Positions 16,723-27,327 of a DNA stretch of 64,000 nucleotides are shown piece after piece. The translations under genes were made by a program, and so were the position numbers. Numbering within the stretch: the stretch's first letter is position 1; each line of letters begins with the position of its first letter. Source of the DNA: Burkholderia oklahomensis C6786 (GTDB taxonomy: Bacteria; Pseudomonadota; Gammaproteobacteria; Burkholderiales; Burkholderiaceae). Location of the stretch: assembly GCF_000959365.1 (NCBI RefSeq), contig NZ_CP009555.1:4030001-4094000 (forward strand), read 5' to 3'. Under the pieces are notes generated by a model. The model saw nothing but the letters and a program-made list of their open reading frames with translations. It was not told the origin of the DNA and did no database searches.

Positions 16723-18942
16723 ATGCGGACACCGGTCCAGCACGTCCATCGCACGCCATTTCATCGCGCGCCTGACGCGTGGCACGCCATACGCACCGCC
16801 GTTTCGGCTTCGCGCTGGTTCCTGCGCTCGTGCGCGGGAACGGCGGTCACGCTCGCCGTCCTGAGCGCGGGATGCGCGGAATCGACGCCGAAGGTCGGCA
16901 GCGACGGTGCCGCATCGACGACGATCGAACGCACGAAGGCCGACCGCCTCGCGCGCGAGCAGCAGATCGCGCGGACCGTGCCGGCGCTCGCGTCGATCAA
17001 GCTCACGCAGCCGCGCCCGCTCACGCTGCGCGACTCCGGGCAGAACGGCACGCTCGCGTTCCTGCGCGAAGTCGACTTCCGCATCGTCGGCGACCTCGGC
17101 TTCCTCGTCCATGAGCTATCGGCGACGCTCGTGCCGACGCATCCCGGCGCGCCCACCGTCTTCGACGACCCGACGAGCTTCGACATCGCCGTGCACCGCG
17201 GCACCGTGACGCTCGACAACACGAAGCTCAACGCGCTCTTCGGCGGCTACATCTTCGGCTACCACAACGCGCCGCTGCGGCACGTGCGCGTGACGGCGGG
17301 CGACGGCGTCCTCGACATCCAAGGCGAAATGCAGCGCGACGGCTGGGTGCCGTTCTTGCTGAAGGGCAAGCTTGAGGTTCGCGACGGCTCGACGCTCGTC
17401 TTCCGTCCGGTCGACGTGCACGTATCGGGCATCGACGCGGGTCCCGTGATGCGTGCCGCGAAGGTGCAGGTATCGGATCTGCTGAAGATCGACACGCCGA
17501 TCGTGCGGCTGAACGGCAACGATCTCGTGCTGAATGTCGACAAGCTGCTGCCGCCGCCCCATCTGAAGATCAACATCGTCGCGCTGAAGTTGACGCGCGC
17601 CGGTCTCGACCTCGTGCTCGACGACGGCACGAAGGCGGGCTTCACGATGCCCGAGAACGCGCCGAAGCACGCGATTTATCTGCGCGGCGGCGACGTGAAA
17701 TTCATGCGCGCGATGCCGATGAACGCGGACATCGTGATCTATCCGCCGCGCGAGTCCGCGCCGGATGACGCGTTCGTGTTCGACATGTATCACTATCGCG
17801 ACCAGCTCGTCGCCGGCTATTTCAACTTCGAGCCGAGCGGCGCGCTGTCGATCCTGATGCCGTCATATTCGCAGGTCGCGCGCCCCGCCGCGCCGAGCGT
17901 CGGCAGCGCGTCCGCACGGTTGAACGACAGCCTGATCGCGGCGCAGCAGTCGAGTCTGAACGAAGCACGCCGCCAATGGGAGGCGTTTGCGGTCGCGCCG
18001 AGCGACGGCGCGCCGCGATCCGACTTCCGCAAGGTGGCCGCGAAGCACGGCGGCGACGTGACGGCGTTCGGCCCGCGCCACATATCGAACGGCACGACGA
18101 CGATCCACCTGCACAACGCGGACTTCTACATCGCCGGTAACATCGGCTTTCGCGTCGACGACCTCGTCGTTCAGCTCGTCGCGAAACGCGCGGGCGAGCC
18201 CGTCGACCTCGACGATCCGAATCAGTACGACATCCGCATCCTGAGCGGCTCGGTGCTCGCGCCGTGGGACGCGATGTCCGATCTCTTCAACCGGCATCTG
18301 CTCGACTATTCGCCGCGCTCGCTGAACGACCTGAAGCTGAGTGCCGACGGCGACCAGCTGCACGTGCAGGGCGGCCTCAAACTGTGGAACCAGGTGCCGC
18401 CCGGCGTCTGGCTGCCGGCCGACATGAAAGGCACGCTGACGCTGCTCGACGAACGCCATCTCGCGTTCACGCCGACGAAGGTGTCGGTACTCGGCGTGCC
18501 GCAGGCAAAGCTGCTTCGCGCGCTCGGCATCGAGCTGTCGTCGCTCGCACCGCTCAAGCGCCGCGGCGCCGAGCTGCGCGGCAATGCGCTCGTGCTCGAC
18601 CAGTACACGGTGTTCCCGCCGCCCATGCTGATCGGCCGCATGTCGCAAGCGACGGTCGAGCCGGACGGTCTGCGCCTGACCTTCCGTTCGGCGCCGAACG
18701 CGCCCGTGCAGCGGCCGCCCGCAAACATCCCGAAGAGCTACCTGTGGCTCGAAAGCGGCGACACGAAGATGTTCAACGTGCTCGTGCTGAACATGCGCAT
18801 TCTCGTTCAAGACACGTCGAAGCAGCGGGTGCGTTTCGATCTCTACGACTACCGCGACGTGGTCGCGCACGGCTCGGTGCGGATGGCGCACGACGGCACA
18901 CTGGACGTCGACGTCGGCAAGAAGGATCCGCTCACGCCGTGA
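16723..18942 (+). CDS. Large exported lipoprotein with duplicated domain, function unknown
   Basis: The 739-residue protein has a signal-like hydrophobic stretch ending in a lipobox (AVLSAGC, Cys51) and a ribosome-binding site (AGGGAGAC). It has two homologous halves. FLREVDFRIVGDLGFLVHEL (about 107-126) aligns with HLHNADFYIAGNIGFRVDDL (about 463-482). VFDDPTSFDIAVHRGTVTLD aligns with DLDDPNQYDIRILSGSVLAP, and PPPHLKINIVALKLTRAGL aligns with FPPPMLIGRMSQATVEPDGL. Each half is a long beta-rich repeat, perhaps a lipid- or polymer-binding fold like LmeA/DUF2993, which is inference only. It appears monocistronic. Confidence 0.75.
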   Translation: MRTPVQHVHRTPFHRAPDAWHAIRTAVSASRWFLRSCAGTAVTLAVLSAGCAESTPKVGSDGAASTTIERTKADRLAREQQIARTVPALASIKLTQPRPLTLRDSGQNGTLAFLREVDFRIVGDLGFLVHELSATLVPTHPGAPTVFDDPTSFDIAVHRGTVTLDNTKLNALFGGYIFGYHNAPLRHVRVTAGDGVLDIQGEMQRDGWVPFLLKGKLEVRDGSTLVFRPVDVHVSGIDAGPVMRAAKVQVSDLLKIDTPIVRLNGNDLVLNVDKLLPPPHLKINIVALKLTRAGLDLVLDDGTKAGFTMPENAPKHAIYLRGGDVKFMRAMPMNADIVIYPPRESAPDDAFVFDMYHYRDQLVAGYFNFEPSGALSILMPSYSQVARPAAPSVGSASARLNDSLIAAQQSSLNEARRQWEAFAVAPSDGAPRSDFRKVAAKHGGDVTAFGPRHISNGTTTIHLHNADFYIAGNIGFRVDDLVVQLVAKRAGEPVDLDDPNQYDIRILSGSVLAPWDAMSDLFNRHLLDYSPRSLNDLKLSADGDQLHVQGGLKLWNQVPPGVWLPADMKGTLTLLDERHLAFTPTKVSVLGVPQAKLLRALGIELSSLAPLKRRGAELRGNALVLDQYTVFPPPMLIGRMSQATVEPDGLRLTFRSAPNAPVQRPPANIPKSYLWLESGDTKMFNVLVLNMRILVQDTSKQRVRFDLYDYRDVVAHGSVRMAHDGTLDVDVGKKDPLTP

Positions 18943-18984
18943 TTCGCGCCGCACGCGCAGCACGGCCGCCGGCGGGACCGCCCG

Positions 18985-19020
18985 GAAAAAAGCCCGCGCG
19001 AACCGGCGTTCGCACGGGCT
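18985..19020 (-). terminator. Terminator of the thrS-to-merR operon
   Basis: On the minus strand AGCCCG-T-GCGAACG-CCGG-TTCGC-G-CGGGCT is followed by six T. It sits about 70 bp after the merR-type stop. In the other direction it has only a weak T-rich tail and may serve the lipoprotein gene too. Confidence 0.8.
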
Positions 19021-19087
19021 TGTCTTCGTTTTCCGACTGTCTGTCCGCCGGAAAACGCGCGGCTCGGCGCGGCCCGGGGCGCTGCGT

Positions 19088-19492
19088 TCAGCTACGCTTG
19101 AGACCGTCGATCACGTCGAGAAGCGCCCCGCGCAACTGCGCGACATCCACCGTCTCGCGCGGCACCGGCTCCGCGGCGTGCGGTTCGAGCTCGTCGGCCG
19201 TCGGAGGCGCGCCCCGCTCGCTGCCGACCGCGTCGAGCCGGTTGCGGGCGCCGTTGATCGTGAACCCCTGCTCGTACAGCAGCTCGCGAATCCGCCGGAT
19301 CAGCAGCACCTCGTGGTGCTGATAGTAGCGGCGGTTCCCTCGCCGTTTCACCGGGCGCAACTGCGTGAACTCCTGTTCCCAATACCGCAGCACATGAGGC
19401 TTCACGCCGCACAATTCGCTCACTTCCCCGATCGTGAAGTAGCGCTTCGCGGGGATCGGGGGCAACACGACTTTCTCAACCGTCGACGTCAT
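19088..19492 (-). CDS. MerR-family transcriptional regulator downstream of ihfA
   Basis: The 134-residue protein has the MerR winged helix-turn-helix: YFTIGEVSELCGVKPHVLRY, WEQEFTQLRP, then RRGNRRYYQHHEVLLIRRIR. A short coiled-coil-like C-terminus ends DVIDGLKRS. It has no Cys-based metal site, unlike metal-sensing MerR proteins. It is the last gene of the thrS...ihfA operon, a location conserved in beta- and gamma-proteobacteria. Its target is unknown. Confidence 0.92.
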   Translation of the reverse strand: MTSTVEKVVLPPIPAKRYFTIGEVSELCGVKPHVLRYWEQEFTQLRPVKRRGNRRYYQHHEVLLIRRIRELLYEQGFTINGARNRLDAVGSERGAPPTADELEPHAAEPVPRETVDVAQLRGALLDVIDGLKRS

Positions 19493-19549
19493 CGTCAGTT
19501 AACCGTCGGTAAGGGGCGCGGGCGCCGCGCGCAGGGGCGAAGCGCCGGT

Positions 19550-19954
19550 TTAACGCACGAGATCCGATTCGTCGCCGTTTTCGACGAGCGCCTTCAGCTT
19601 CTGGCTCGCGTGGAACGTCACGACACGGCGCGCGGCGATCGGAATCGCCTCGCCCGTCTTCGGATTGCGCCCCGGCCGCTGCGGCTTGTCGCGCAGCTGG
19701 AAATTGCCGAAGCCCGACAGCTTCACGCTCTCGCCGTTTTCGAGGGCATCGCGGATCACCTCGAAAAACGCCTCGACCATGTCCTTCGCCTCGCGCTTGT
19801 TGAGGCCGACGCTGTCGAACAGCAGTTCGGCCAGCTCGGCCTTCGTCAGCGTCGGCGTATCGCCGGCGGGCGGCGACGCCGGAACGTCGCGTGACATGGC
19901 GCTGCGTTGCGCCGTCAGGAGGGCTTCGAATTCACTCGAGTTCATGTCGTTCAT
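19550..19954 (-). CDS. ihfA: Integration host factor subunit alpha
   Basis: The 134-residue protein contains the full IHF-alpha/HU fold from about residue 36 ([20 protein letters not shown], then [20 protein letters not shown] and the beta-arm [13 protein letters not shown]). IHF bends DNA at specific sites as an alpha-beta heterodimer. IhfA is usually about 99-105 residues; an extra N-terminal stretch of about 30 residues precedes the core here. A start at the internal ATG at residue 20 is possible. It follows pheT in the conserved order. Confidence 0.94.
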   Translation of the reverse strand: MNDMNSSEFEALLTAQRSAMSRDVPASPPAGDTPTLTKAELAELLFDSVGLNKREAKDMVEAFFEVIRDALENGESVKLSGFGNFQLRDKPQRPGRNPKTGEAIPIAARRVVTFHASQKLKALVENGDESDLVR

Positions 19955-20026
19955 ATCTGCAAAACTAGCGCGTCAAACTTGGACAAAAACACTGACGAAA
20001 GCGGCGGTATCCGCCACTTTCGCGCC

Positions 20027-22459
20027 CTATCCGCGCAAACGCGCGCCATAGACTCGAGCCATGCGGTCCACGAGGGTCTGAATCGCCTGGTCGACCATCT
20101 CGTCCTGCAGGGTTCCAGCCGGGTCCTGCAACGTGACGCGGAACGCAAGGCTTTTCTCATGGGCTGACAACCCACTGGAAGTATTTGATTTTGCACGAAA
20201 TTCGTCGAAGAGCGCAACTTTCTGGACGAACTTGCACGCGTCTTCCGCGAGCGCCTTCTTCATTTCGTCGAAAAGCGCCTGCACTTCGACCTTCTGATCG
20301 ACGACGACCGCGATGTCGCGACGCACCGGCGGGAACTTCGACACCTCCGACGGAACCGGCAGCGTGCGCGCGACGAGCGCGTCCGCGTCGATCTCGAACA
20401 TCACGGGCGCATGCGGCAGCTCGTACTTCTGCATCAGGCGCGGATGCAGCTCGCCGATCCAGCCGACCGCGCGGCCGTCGACTTCGATCCGCGCGCTGCG
20501 GCCCGGATGCAGCGCCGCGTGCTCGGCCTTCACGAAGCGCGCGACGACGGGCGCGAGCAGCGCCTCGAGATCGCCCTTCACGTCGAAGTAGTCGACCTGG
20601 CGCGTCGCCGCGCCCCATTGCTCTTCGATGACCGGCCCGTACGCGAGCGCGCCGAAGCGCTTCGGCTGCGCATAGCCCTCGACCGCGAGTTCACCCGCCT
20701 TCACCGACGGATCGGCGATGAACACGCGGCCCGTCTCGAACACGCGCACGCGATCGGCGCGGCGGTTCAGGTTGTGGCGCAGCACGCCGACGAGGCTGCC
20801 GAACAGCGTCGTGCGCATCACCGACAACTGGCTCGCGATCGGGTTCAGCAGACGCACCGGATTGTCGTTGCCGGCGAAGTCGCGCTCCCACTCGGCATCG
20901 ACGAAGCTGAAGTTGACCGTTTCCGCGTAGTCGCGCGCGGCGAGCGCGTGACGGATCGCGTGAATCGAGCGGCGCGTCTCGTCGGTCGCGCGCATCTCGC
21001 TCGTCGCGACGGGCGGCCGGGCGGGAATCTTCTCGAAGCCGTGGATCCGAGCGACTTCCTCGATCAGGTCCTCTTCGATCTCGATGTCGAAGCGGTGCGG
21101 CGGCGGCGTCACGCTGAACACGTCGCCGTCGCGCTCGAATGCGAGGCCGAGACGCGTGAAGATCTGCGCGACTTCGTCCTCGCCGATCTCGACGCCGATG
21201 ATCCGGTTCGCGCGCGACACGCGCATCGCCACCGGCGCGCGCTGCGGCAGGTTTGCGATCCGGTCGTCGACGGGGCCCGCCTGGCCGCCGCAGATGTCGA
21301 GGATCAGCTGCGTGATCCGCTCGACATGCTCGACGGTCGTCGAGTAATCGACGCCGCGCTCGAAGCGGTGCGCCGCATCGGTCGAGAAATTGTACTTGCG
21401 CGCGCGGCCGCGGATGCTGTCCGGCCACCAGAACGCCGCTTCGAGGTAGATGTTCGTCGTGTCGAGCGTCACGGCCGTGCTGTCGCCGCCCATGATGCCC
21501 GCGAGACTCTCGACCTGGCGATCGTCGGCGATCACGCCGACCGTCTCGTCGAGCTCGACCGTGCTGCCGTTCAGGAGCTTCAGCGACTCGCCGCGCCGGC
21601 CCCAGCGCACGTCGATGCCGCCGTGGATCTTGTCGAGATCGAACACGTGCGACGGGCGGCCCAGTTCGAACATCACGTAGTTCGAGATGTCGACGAGCGC
21701 CGACACGCTGCGCTGGCCCGCGCGCTCGAGGCGCTCGATCATCCATTGCGGCGTCTTCGCGCGCGCGTTCACGCCGCGGATCACGCGGCCGGAGAAGCGG
21801 CCGCACAGATCCGGCGCGGAGATCTTGACGGGCAGCGTCTCGGTCAGCTCGGTGAGGACCGGACGGATGTCGGGCGCCGTGAGCGGCGCCCCCGTGATCG
21901 CGGCCGTCTCGCGCGCGATGCCGAACACGGACAGGCAGTCCGCCTTGTTCGGCGTCAGCTTGATTTCGAAGACCGTGTCGTCAAGGCTCAACGTATCCCG
22001 GATGTCCTCGCCGACGGGCGTGTCCTCGGGCAGGATCATGAGGCCGCTGTGGTCGTCGGAAAGCCTCAGCTCACGCGCCGAGCAGAGCATCCCCTGGCTC
22101 TCGACGCCGCGCAGCTTCGACAGCTTGATCGCGAACGGCTCGGCGCCTTCTTCGGCGGGCGGCAGCTTCGCGCCGACGAGCGCGACCGGCACCTTGATGC
22201 CCGGCGCGACGTTCGGCGCGCCGCAGACGATCTGGAGCGTCGCGCCCGTGCCGGCGTCGACCTGGCAGACGTTGAGCTTGTCGGCATCCGGATGCTTGAC
22301 CACCTCGATCACACGGCCGACGACGATCTTCTCGGTCGGCGGCGCGGCCGGGCGCAGCGACTCGACCTCGAGCCCCGCCATCGTCAGCGCGTGCGACAGC
22401 TCGTCCGTCGTCAGTTGCGGATCGACAAAGGTTCTCAACCAGGATTCAGGGAATTGCAT
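20027..22459 (-). CDS. pheT: Phenylalanyl-tRNA synthetase beta subunit
   Basis: The 810-residue protein is full length. It has an N-terminal OB tRNA-binding domain (about 40-150), B3/4 editing domain, B5 domain, catalytic-like core and C-terminal FDX-ACB anticodon-binding domain (about 715-808, [13 protein letters not shown]). It pairs with PheS in an (alpha-beta)2 synthetase that charges tRNA-Phe. It follows pheS by 87 bp. Confidence 0.97.
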   Translation of the reverse strand: MQFPESWLRTFVDPQLTTDELSHALTMAGLEVESLRPAAPPTEKIVVGRVIEVVKHPDADKLNVCQVDAGTGATLQIVCGAPNVAPGIKVPVALVGAKLPPAEEGAEPFAIKLSKLRGVESQGMLCSARELRLSDDHSGLMILPEDTPVGEDIRDTLSLDDTVFEIKLTPNKADCLSVFGIARETAAITGAPLTAPDIRPVLTELTETLPVKISAPDLCGRFSGRVIRGVNARAKTPQWMIERLERAGQRSVSALVDISNYVMFELGRPSHVFDLDKIHGGIDVRWGRRGESLKLLNGSTVELDETVGVIADDRQVESLAGIMGGDSTAVTLDTTNIYLEAAFWWPDSIRGRARKYNFSTDAAHRFERGVDYSTTVEHVERITQLILDICGGQAGPVDDRIANLPQRAPVAMRVSRANRIIGVEIGEDEVAQIFTRLGLAFERDGDVFSVTPPPHRFDIEIEEDLIEEVARIHGFEKIPARPPVATSEMRATDETRRSIHAIRHALAARDYAETVNFSFVDAEWERDFAGNDNPVRLLNPIASQLSVMRTTLFGSLVGVLRHNLNRRADRVRVFETGRVFIADPSVKAGELAVEGYAQPKRFGALAYGPVIEEQWGAATRQVDYFDVKGDLEALLAPVVARFVKAEHAALHPGRSARIEVDGRAVGWIGELHPRLMQKYELPHAPVMFEIDADALVARTLPVPSEVSKFPPVRRDIAVVVDQKVEVQALFDEMKKALAEDACKFVQKVALFDEFRAKSNTSSGLSAHEKSLAFRVTLQDPAGTLQDEMVDQAIQTLVDRMARVYGARLRG

Positions 22460-22546
22460 GGATATCCACGTTCGAAACAGGTTAGATCGAGGCCCGGCGC
22501 GCCGCCTCGGTAGGCCGGCCGGGCGCGGAGCGAGACGGTCGCGCCG

Positions 22547-23560
22547 TTACGCGAACTGCCGCAGGAAGCGCAGGTCGTTCTCGAAGAAGAGACGCAGATC
22601 CTGCACGCCGTAGCGCAGCATCGTCAGCCGCTCGAGGCCGCTGCCGAACGCGAAGCCGATATAGCGCTCGGGGTCGAGGCCCATGTTGCGAATCACCGTC
22701 GGATGCACCTGGCCGGAGCCGGAAATCTCGAGCCATTTGCCCGCGTTCTTGCCGTGCTCGAACATCATGTCGATCTCGGCCGACGGCTCGGTGAACGGGA
22801 AGTACGACGGGCGGAAGCGCACGAGGATGTCGTCGCGCTCGAAGAATTTCCTCAGGAAATCGGTGTAGACGCCCTTCAGGTCGGCGAAGCTGACGTTCTC
22901 GTCGATCCACAGGCCTTCGACCTGATTGAACATCGGCGAGTGCGTCGCGTCGCTGTCGACGCGGTACGTGCGGCCGGGGGCAATCACCTTGATGGGCGGC
23001 CGGTTCATCCGCGCGTAGCGGACCTGCATCGGGCTCGTGTGCGTGCGCAACAGCAGCGGGCGACCGTCGGCATCCTTGCCGTCGACGTAGAACGTGTCCT
23101 GCATCGAGCGCGCCGGATGGTTCTCCGGGCTGTTCAATGCGGTGAAGTTGTACCAGTCGGTTTCGATCTCGGGGCCGTCGGCCACGTCGAAGCCGATCGA
23201 CCGGAAAATCTGTTCGACGCGCTCCCACGTGCGCATCACCGGATGCAGGCTGCCCGCGCCCGTGCCGCGGCCCGGCAGCGTGACGTCGATCGCCTCGGCG
23301 GCGAGACGCTGGTTCAGGAGCGCGTCGGCGAGCGCCTGGCGGCGCGCGTTGAGCGCGGCCTCGACCTGCTGCTTCGCGACATTGATGCGCGCGCCTTCCG
23401 TCTTGCGCGTTTCGGGATCGAGCTTGCCGAGGCCCTTCAGCAGCTCGGTCAGCGCGCCCGACTTACCGAGAAACCGCGCCTTCTCGTTCTCGAGCGTGGT
23501 GATATCCGCAGCCTCTTCGAACGACTGCTGCGCGTCGGCGACAATCTGGTCCAGATCCAT
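22547..23560 (-). CDS. pheS: Phenylalanyl-tRNA synthetase alpha subunit
   Basis: The ATG at 23560 gives 337 residues, starting [20 protein letters not shown]. An N-terminal coiled coil (about 1-85) precedes the class II catalytic core, with the substrate-binding region [16 protein letters not shown] and motif 3 ([18 protein letters not shown]). The ATG at 23578 would add six residues and is less typical. A terminator lies between rplT and this gene. Confidence 0.96.
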   Translation of the reverse strand: MDLDQIVADAQQSFEEAADITTLENEKARFLGKSGALTELLKGLGKLDPETRKTEGARINVAKQQVEAALNARRQALADALLNQRLAAEAIDVTLPGRGTGAGSLHPVMRTWERVEQIFRSIGFDVADGPEIETDWYNFTALNSPENHPARSMQDTFYVDGKDADGRPLLLRTHTSPMQVRYARMNRPPIKVIAPGRTYRVDSDATHSPMFNQVEGLWIDENVSFADLKGVYTDFLRKFFERDDILVRFRPSYFPFTEPSAEIDMMFEHGKNAGKWLEISGSGQVHPTVIRNMGLDPERYIGFAFGSGLERLTMLRYGVQDLRLFFENDLRFLRQFA

Positions 23561-23617
23561 TGATCCCATCACTTCCAACGTCAGTTGTGCTCGTCGAGCG
23601 AAACGCCCGACCCAACA

Positions 23618-23645
23618 AAAAAGGGGCTCGGAAGAGCCCCGTTTT
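23618..23645 (-). terminator. Intrinsic terminator between rplT and pheS (likely attenuator)
   Basis: On the minus strand GGGGCTC-TTCC-GAGCCCC is followed by six T. It lies about 65 nt after the rplT stop and about 60 nt before pheS, within a conserved operon. Read-through would be needed for pheST, ihfA and merR unless a promoter is nearby. Confidence 0.8.
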
Positions 23646-23708
23646 CGCTGCAGCGGCCGCGACTACCGGAACATCGCTGCAGCTCACCACGCAGTGCTAA
23701 TTTCGCAA

Positions 23709-24068
23709 TTAGGCTGCAACGGCGGCCTTCACCTGCTTCACGATCGCGGCAAAAGCAGCCTTGTCGAACACCGCCATGTCGGCCAGCACCTTGCGGTCGA
23801 GTTCGATCGACGCCTTCTTCAGGCCGTTGATGAACACGCTGTAGGTCATGTCGTGCTGACGCACGGCCGCGTTGATACGCGTGATCCACAGTGCGCGGAA
23901 CACACGCTTCTTGTTGCGGCGGTCGCGGTACGCATACTGGCCCGCGCGCATCACCGCCTGCTTGGCGATGCGGTAGACGTTATTGCGACGGCCGCGATAA
24001 CCCTTGGCCAGGTTGATGATCTTCTTGTGACGGGCCCGTGCGGTTACCCCACGTTTGACTCGAGGCAT
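23709..24068 (-). CDS. rplT: 50S ribosomal protein L20
   Basis: The 119-residue basic protein starts [20 protein letters not shown] and has [18 protein letters not shown], matching L20 over its full length. L20 binds 23S rRNA early in 50S assembly and in several bacteria represses rpmI-rplT translation. It follows rpmI by 30 bp. Confidence 0.98.
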
Positions 24069-24098
24069 GATTCTCTCCTGTGAGTATCGATTGAGGGG

Positions 24099-24296
24099 TT
24101 ACGCGAACGGAAGCATCGCGCGGACGGAGTTCAGATCGGAATCATGAACTGCCGTGGCGCCGCGCAGGTGACGCTTGTTCTTCGTGGTTTTCTTGGTCAG
24201 GATGTGACGCTTGAAGGCTTGACCGCGCTTGACGGTACCGCCCGGACGCACCACGAAGCGCTTTGCAGCGCTCTTCTTGGTCTTCATCTTAGGCAT
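24099..24296 (-). CDS. rpmI: 50S ribosomal protein L35
   Basis: The ATG at 24296 gives 65 residues starting [20 protein letters not shown] and containing [16 protein letters not shown], typical of L35. An upstream ATG would add three residues (MFV) and is not expected. The 194-nt space after infC is long enough for an L20-responsive leader, though none could be demonstrated by eye. Confidence 0.97.
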
Positions 24297-24490
24297 GACG
24301 AACAACTCCAGTTTATTTGATGGAGGTGGGTGTGCGGTTGGCTTGCGCCCTCAACCCGCCCTTCGGAACCCAGTCCACTTGTATACGGCGCGACGCTTGC
24401 GCGACCACCGTCGTTTCAGGCGCGCCGCCCTGACCGGACGACGTGCCGAACCACTTCACCGAACCGCCGCGCATCCGCGCGGCATGCTCG

Positions 24491-25015
24491 TTACTTCTTC
24501 TTTTTCGGCGAGAGCACCATGATCATCTGGCGCCCTTCCATCTTCGGCATCTGCTCGACCTGACCGACTTCGTCGAGATCGGTGCGCAGACGCTCGAGCA
24601 TCCGCATGCCGATTTCCTGGTGAGCCATTTCCCGGCCGCGGAAACGCAACGTGATCTTCGTCTTGTCGCCTTCCTCGAGGAAGCGCACCAGGTTGCGAAG
24701 CTTGACGTTGTAATCGCCGTCATCGGTCCCCGGGCGGAACTTCACTTCCTTGACCTGGATGACCTTTTGCTTGAGCTTCGCCTCGTGCTGCTTCTTGGCT
24801 TCCTGGTACTTGAACTTGCCGTAATCCATCAGACGGCACACCGGCGGAGCCGCTTGCGGCGCGATCTCCACCAGGTCAACATCCAGTTCTTCCGATTTAC
24901 GGAAAGCCTCGGCGAGTTTCACGATGCCGATGGGCTCGCCATCGACCCCGACCAGACGCACTTCCGGTGCAGTGATTTCACCGTTGATGCGATGCGACGA
25001 CTTATCAGTAGCGAT
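24491..25015 (-). CDS. infC: Translation initiation factor IF-3 (ATC start)
   Basis: The 174-residue protein begins at a non-standard ATC at 25015, preceded by AGAGGA. An in-frame TAG lies five codons upstream, so no standard start is available there. The first standard start (GTG at 24961) would remove the conserved segment [22 protein letters not shown]3 N-domain landmarks ([15 protein letters not shown]) and C-domain ([35 protein letters not shown]) are intact. Use of a rare start lets IF-3 repress its own synthesis, as known for E. coli AUU. It follows thrS by 49 bp. Confidence 0.96.
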   Translation of the reverse strand: MATDKSSHRINGEITAPEVRLVGVDGEPIGIVKLAEAFRKSEELDVDLVEIAPQAAPPVCRLMDYGKFKYQEAKKQHEAKLKQKVIQVKEVKFRPGTDDGDYNVKLRNLVRFLEEGDKTKITLRFRGREMAHQEIGMRMLERLRTDLDEVGQVEQMPKMEGRQMIMVLSPKKKK

Positions 25016-25064
25016 GTTACGTTTCCTCTAAAAATTAAAAAAACGAGCCGCGCTGCCAGGGCGG

Positions 25065-26972
25065 TTACTTGAACGCCTGGATGTCCTCACGCAGACGCTC
25101 AACGAAGGCTTCGACGGGCATGACACCCAGATCGACGCCGCCACGGGCACGCACGGCTACCGTTTGTGCTTCACGCTCTTTATCGCCTACGACAAGCAGA
25201 TAGGGAACTTTTTCGAGCGTGTGCTCGCGTATTTTATAGCTAATTTTCTCGTTGCGCAAATCGGCCGACACTCTAAGCCCTTGTTTTTGCAACGATTGAG
25301 CAACAGTCTGCGCATATTCCACCTGACTTTCGGCGATATTCAGCACAACTGCGTGGGCGGGCGCGAGCCAGGCGGGCATCGCACCGGCGTGGTGCTCGAT
25401 CAGAATCCCGAGGAAGCGCTCCATCGAGCCGACGATCGCCCGGTGCAGCATCACCGGCCGGCGGCGGCTGTTGTCCTCGGCGACGTACTCGGCGCCGAGC
25501 CGTTCCGGCAACATCATGTCGAGCTGCAACGTGCCGCACTGCCACGAGCGGCCGAGCGCGTCCTTGATGTGGTACTCGATCTTCGGGCCGTAGAACGCAC
25601 CCTCGCCCGGCAACTCCTCCCACTCCACGCCGCACGCCTTCAACGCCTTGCGCAGGCCATCCTCGGCGTGATCCCACGTCTCGTCCGAGCCCATCCGCTG
25701 CTCCGGTCGCAACGACAGCTTGATGTCGATGCGGTCGAAGCCGAAATCCTCATAGACGCTCATCGCGAGCTTGTTGAACGCGATCGCCTCGGAGTTGATC
25801 TGCTCTTCCGTGCAGAAGATGTGCGCGTCGTCCTGCACGAAGCCGCGCACGCGCATCAGGCCGTGCAGCGCGCCCGACGCCTCGTTGCGGTGGCACGAGC
25901 CGAATTCCGCGTAGCGCAGCGGCAGATCGCGATACGAGCGCAAGCCGTGCTTGAACACCTGCACGTGGCCCGGGCAGTTCATCGGCTTGACCGCGTAGTC
26001 GCGCTTCTCCGACTCGGTCGTGAACATGTTCTCGCGATAGTTCTGCCAGTGGCCGGACGCCTCCCACAGCGAGCGGTCCATGATCATCGGCGTCTTGATC
26101 TCGAGGTAGCCGGCCGCGTCGAGACGGCGGCGCATGTACTGCTCGACCTGCTGCCACAGCGTCCAGCCCTTCGGGTGCCAGAACACCATGCCGGGCGACT
26201 CTTCCTGGATGTGGAACAGATCGAGCTGCTTGCCGAGCTTGCGGTGGTCGCGCTTTTCCGCCTCTTCGAGCATGTGCAGGTACGCGTCCTGGTCTTCCTT
26301 CTTCGTCCAGGCGGTGCCGTAGATGCGCTGAAGCTGCTCGTTCTTCGAGTCGCCGCGCCAGTACGCGCCCGCGACCTTCATCAGCTTGAAGACCTTCAGC
26401 TTGCCCGTCGACGGCACGTGCGGGCCGCGGCACAGGTCGGTGAAGCCGCCGTGCGCGTACAGCTTGATCTCGTCGCTCGCGGGAATCGACTCGATGATCT
26501 CGGCCTTGTACTTCTCGCCGATGCTGCGGAAGTACGAAACCGCCTCGTCGCGCGACACGACGCGGCGCGTGACGGGCTCGTCCTTCTTCACGAGCTCCTG
26601 CATGCGCTTTTCGATCTTCTCGAGATCTTCGGGCGTGAAGGGACGGTGATACGAGAAGTCGTAATAGAAGCCGTTGTCGATCACGGGCCCGATCGTCACC
26701 TGCGCGTCCGGATACAGATCCTTCACTGCGTACGCGAGCAAGTGGGCAGTCGAGTGACGGATGATGTCGAGGCCGTCGGCGTCCTTGTCGGTGACGATCG
26801 CGAGCGACGCGTCGCGATCGATCAGCGTGGACGTATCGACGAGCTCGCCGTCGAGCTTGCCGCCAAGCGCGGCCTTCGCAAGACCAGGGCCGATCGACGC
26901 CGCCACTTCGGCGACCGTCACCGGATGCTCGTATTGGCGAACCGAGCCGTCGGGCAAGCGTATCGAAACCAT
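25065..26972 (-). CDS. thrS: Threonyl-tRNA synthetase
   Basis: The 635-residue protein has the full ThrRS layout: TGS domain (1-60), editing domain with the [16 protein letters not shown] zinc/editing motif (about 73-90), class II catalytic core (about 245-535, motif [17 protein letters not shown]) and anticodon-binding domain (about 540-630). It charges tRNA-Thr and clears Ser-tRNA-Thr. It heads the operon thrS-infC-rpmI-rplT-pheS-pheT-ihfA-merR. E. coli thrS is autoregulated at its leader; whether the short leader here acts in this way is unknown. Confidence 0.98.
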   Translation of the reverse strand: MVSIRLPDGSVRQYEHPVTVAEVAASIGPGLAKAALGGKLDGELVDTSTLIDRDASLAIVTDKDADGLDIIRHSTAHLLAYAVKDLYPDAQVTIGPVIDNGFYYDFSYHRPFTPEDLEKIEKRMQELVKKDEPVTRRVVSRDEAVSYFRSIGEKYKAEIIESIPASDEIKLYAHGGFTDLCRGPHVPSTGKLKVFKLMKVAGAYWRGDSKNEQLQRIYGTAWTKKEDQDAYLHMLEEAEKRDHRKLGKQLDLFHIQEESPGMVFWHPKGWTLWQQVEQYMRRRLDAAGYLEIKTPMIMDRSLWEASGHWQNYRENMFTTESEKRDYAVKPMNCPGHVQVFKHGLRSYRDLPLRYAEFGSCHRNEASGALHGLMRVRGFVQDDAHIFCTEEQINSEAIAFNKLAMSVYEDFGFDRIDIKLSLRPEQRMGSDETWDHAEDGLRKALKACGVEWEELPGEGAFYGPKIEYHIKDALGRSWQCGTLQLDMMLPERLGAEYVAEDNSRRRPVMLHRAIVGSMERFLGILIEHHAGAMPAWLAPAHAVVLNIAESQVEYAQTVAQSLQKQGLRVSADLRNEKISYKIREHTLEKVPYLLVVGDKEREAQTVAVRARGGVDLGVMPVEAFVERLREDIQAFK

Positions 26973-27045
26973 ATAGCAATCTCCGTGATGCCGTCAGTGA
27001 GCGGCGGACTAACAACGCGCGAAACCGCCAGCAAAAGCGCGCGAC

Positions 27046-27081
27046 AAAAAAAATGCGGCCCCGCTTTCGAGGGGCCGCATT
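27046..27081 (-). terminator. Intrinsic terminator between tRNA-Val and thrS
   Basis: On the minus strand AATGCGGCCCC-TCGAAAGC-GGGGCCGCATT is an 11-bp perfect stem followed by a T run. It lies about 75 bp before thrS and about 160 bp past the tRNA-Val 3' end. Confidence 0.9.
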
Positions 27082-27238
27082 CCGATGCTTCAATACCACA
27101 AGGCGAAAACGTTCCTCGACTAGCGTCGCTCCGAATGGGTTTCGGTCAACGTTCGCGGTGTCATAACCGTATTCGCCTTTTGCGTAGAATTTTCTACTGC
27201 CGCCGAAGCCCGGCGAACCGAGCTCCAGCCGATGTCGT

Positions 27239-27315
27239 TGGTAGGCTCGATTGGATTCGAACCAACGACCCCCACCATGTCAAGGTGGTGCTCTAACCAA
27301 CTGAGCTACGAGCCT
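27239..27315 (-). tRNA. tRNA-Val (anticodon GAC)
   Basis: A 77-nt tRNA with encoded CCA reads on the minus strand. The acceptor is AGGCTCG/CGAGCCT, the anticodon stem CCACC/GGTGG with loop TTGACAT (anticodon GAC), and the T arm GTTGG-TTCGAAT-CCAAT. It has a strong promoter just upstream. Confidence 0.97.
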
Positions 27316-27327
27316 GAAGAAGCTGAA

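Noticed and set aside
20411..22513. 700-codon plus-strand open frame
   Set aside because: Antisense to pheT with the His/Arg/Asp-rich composition typical of a reverse-frame shadow.
27083..27238. Separate small RNA between tRNA-Val and its distal terminator
   Set aside because: A TTGACC -35-like element is present near 27140 but no acceptable -10 box; the stretch is more simply the 3' trailer of the tRNA transcript.
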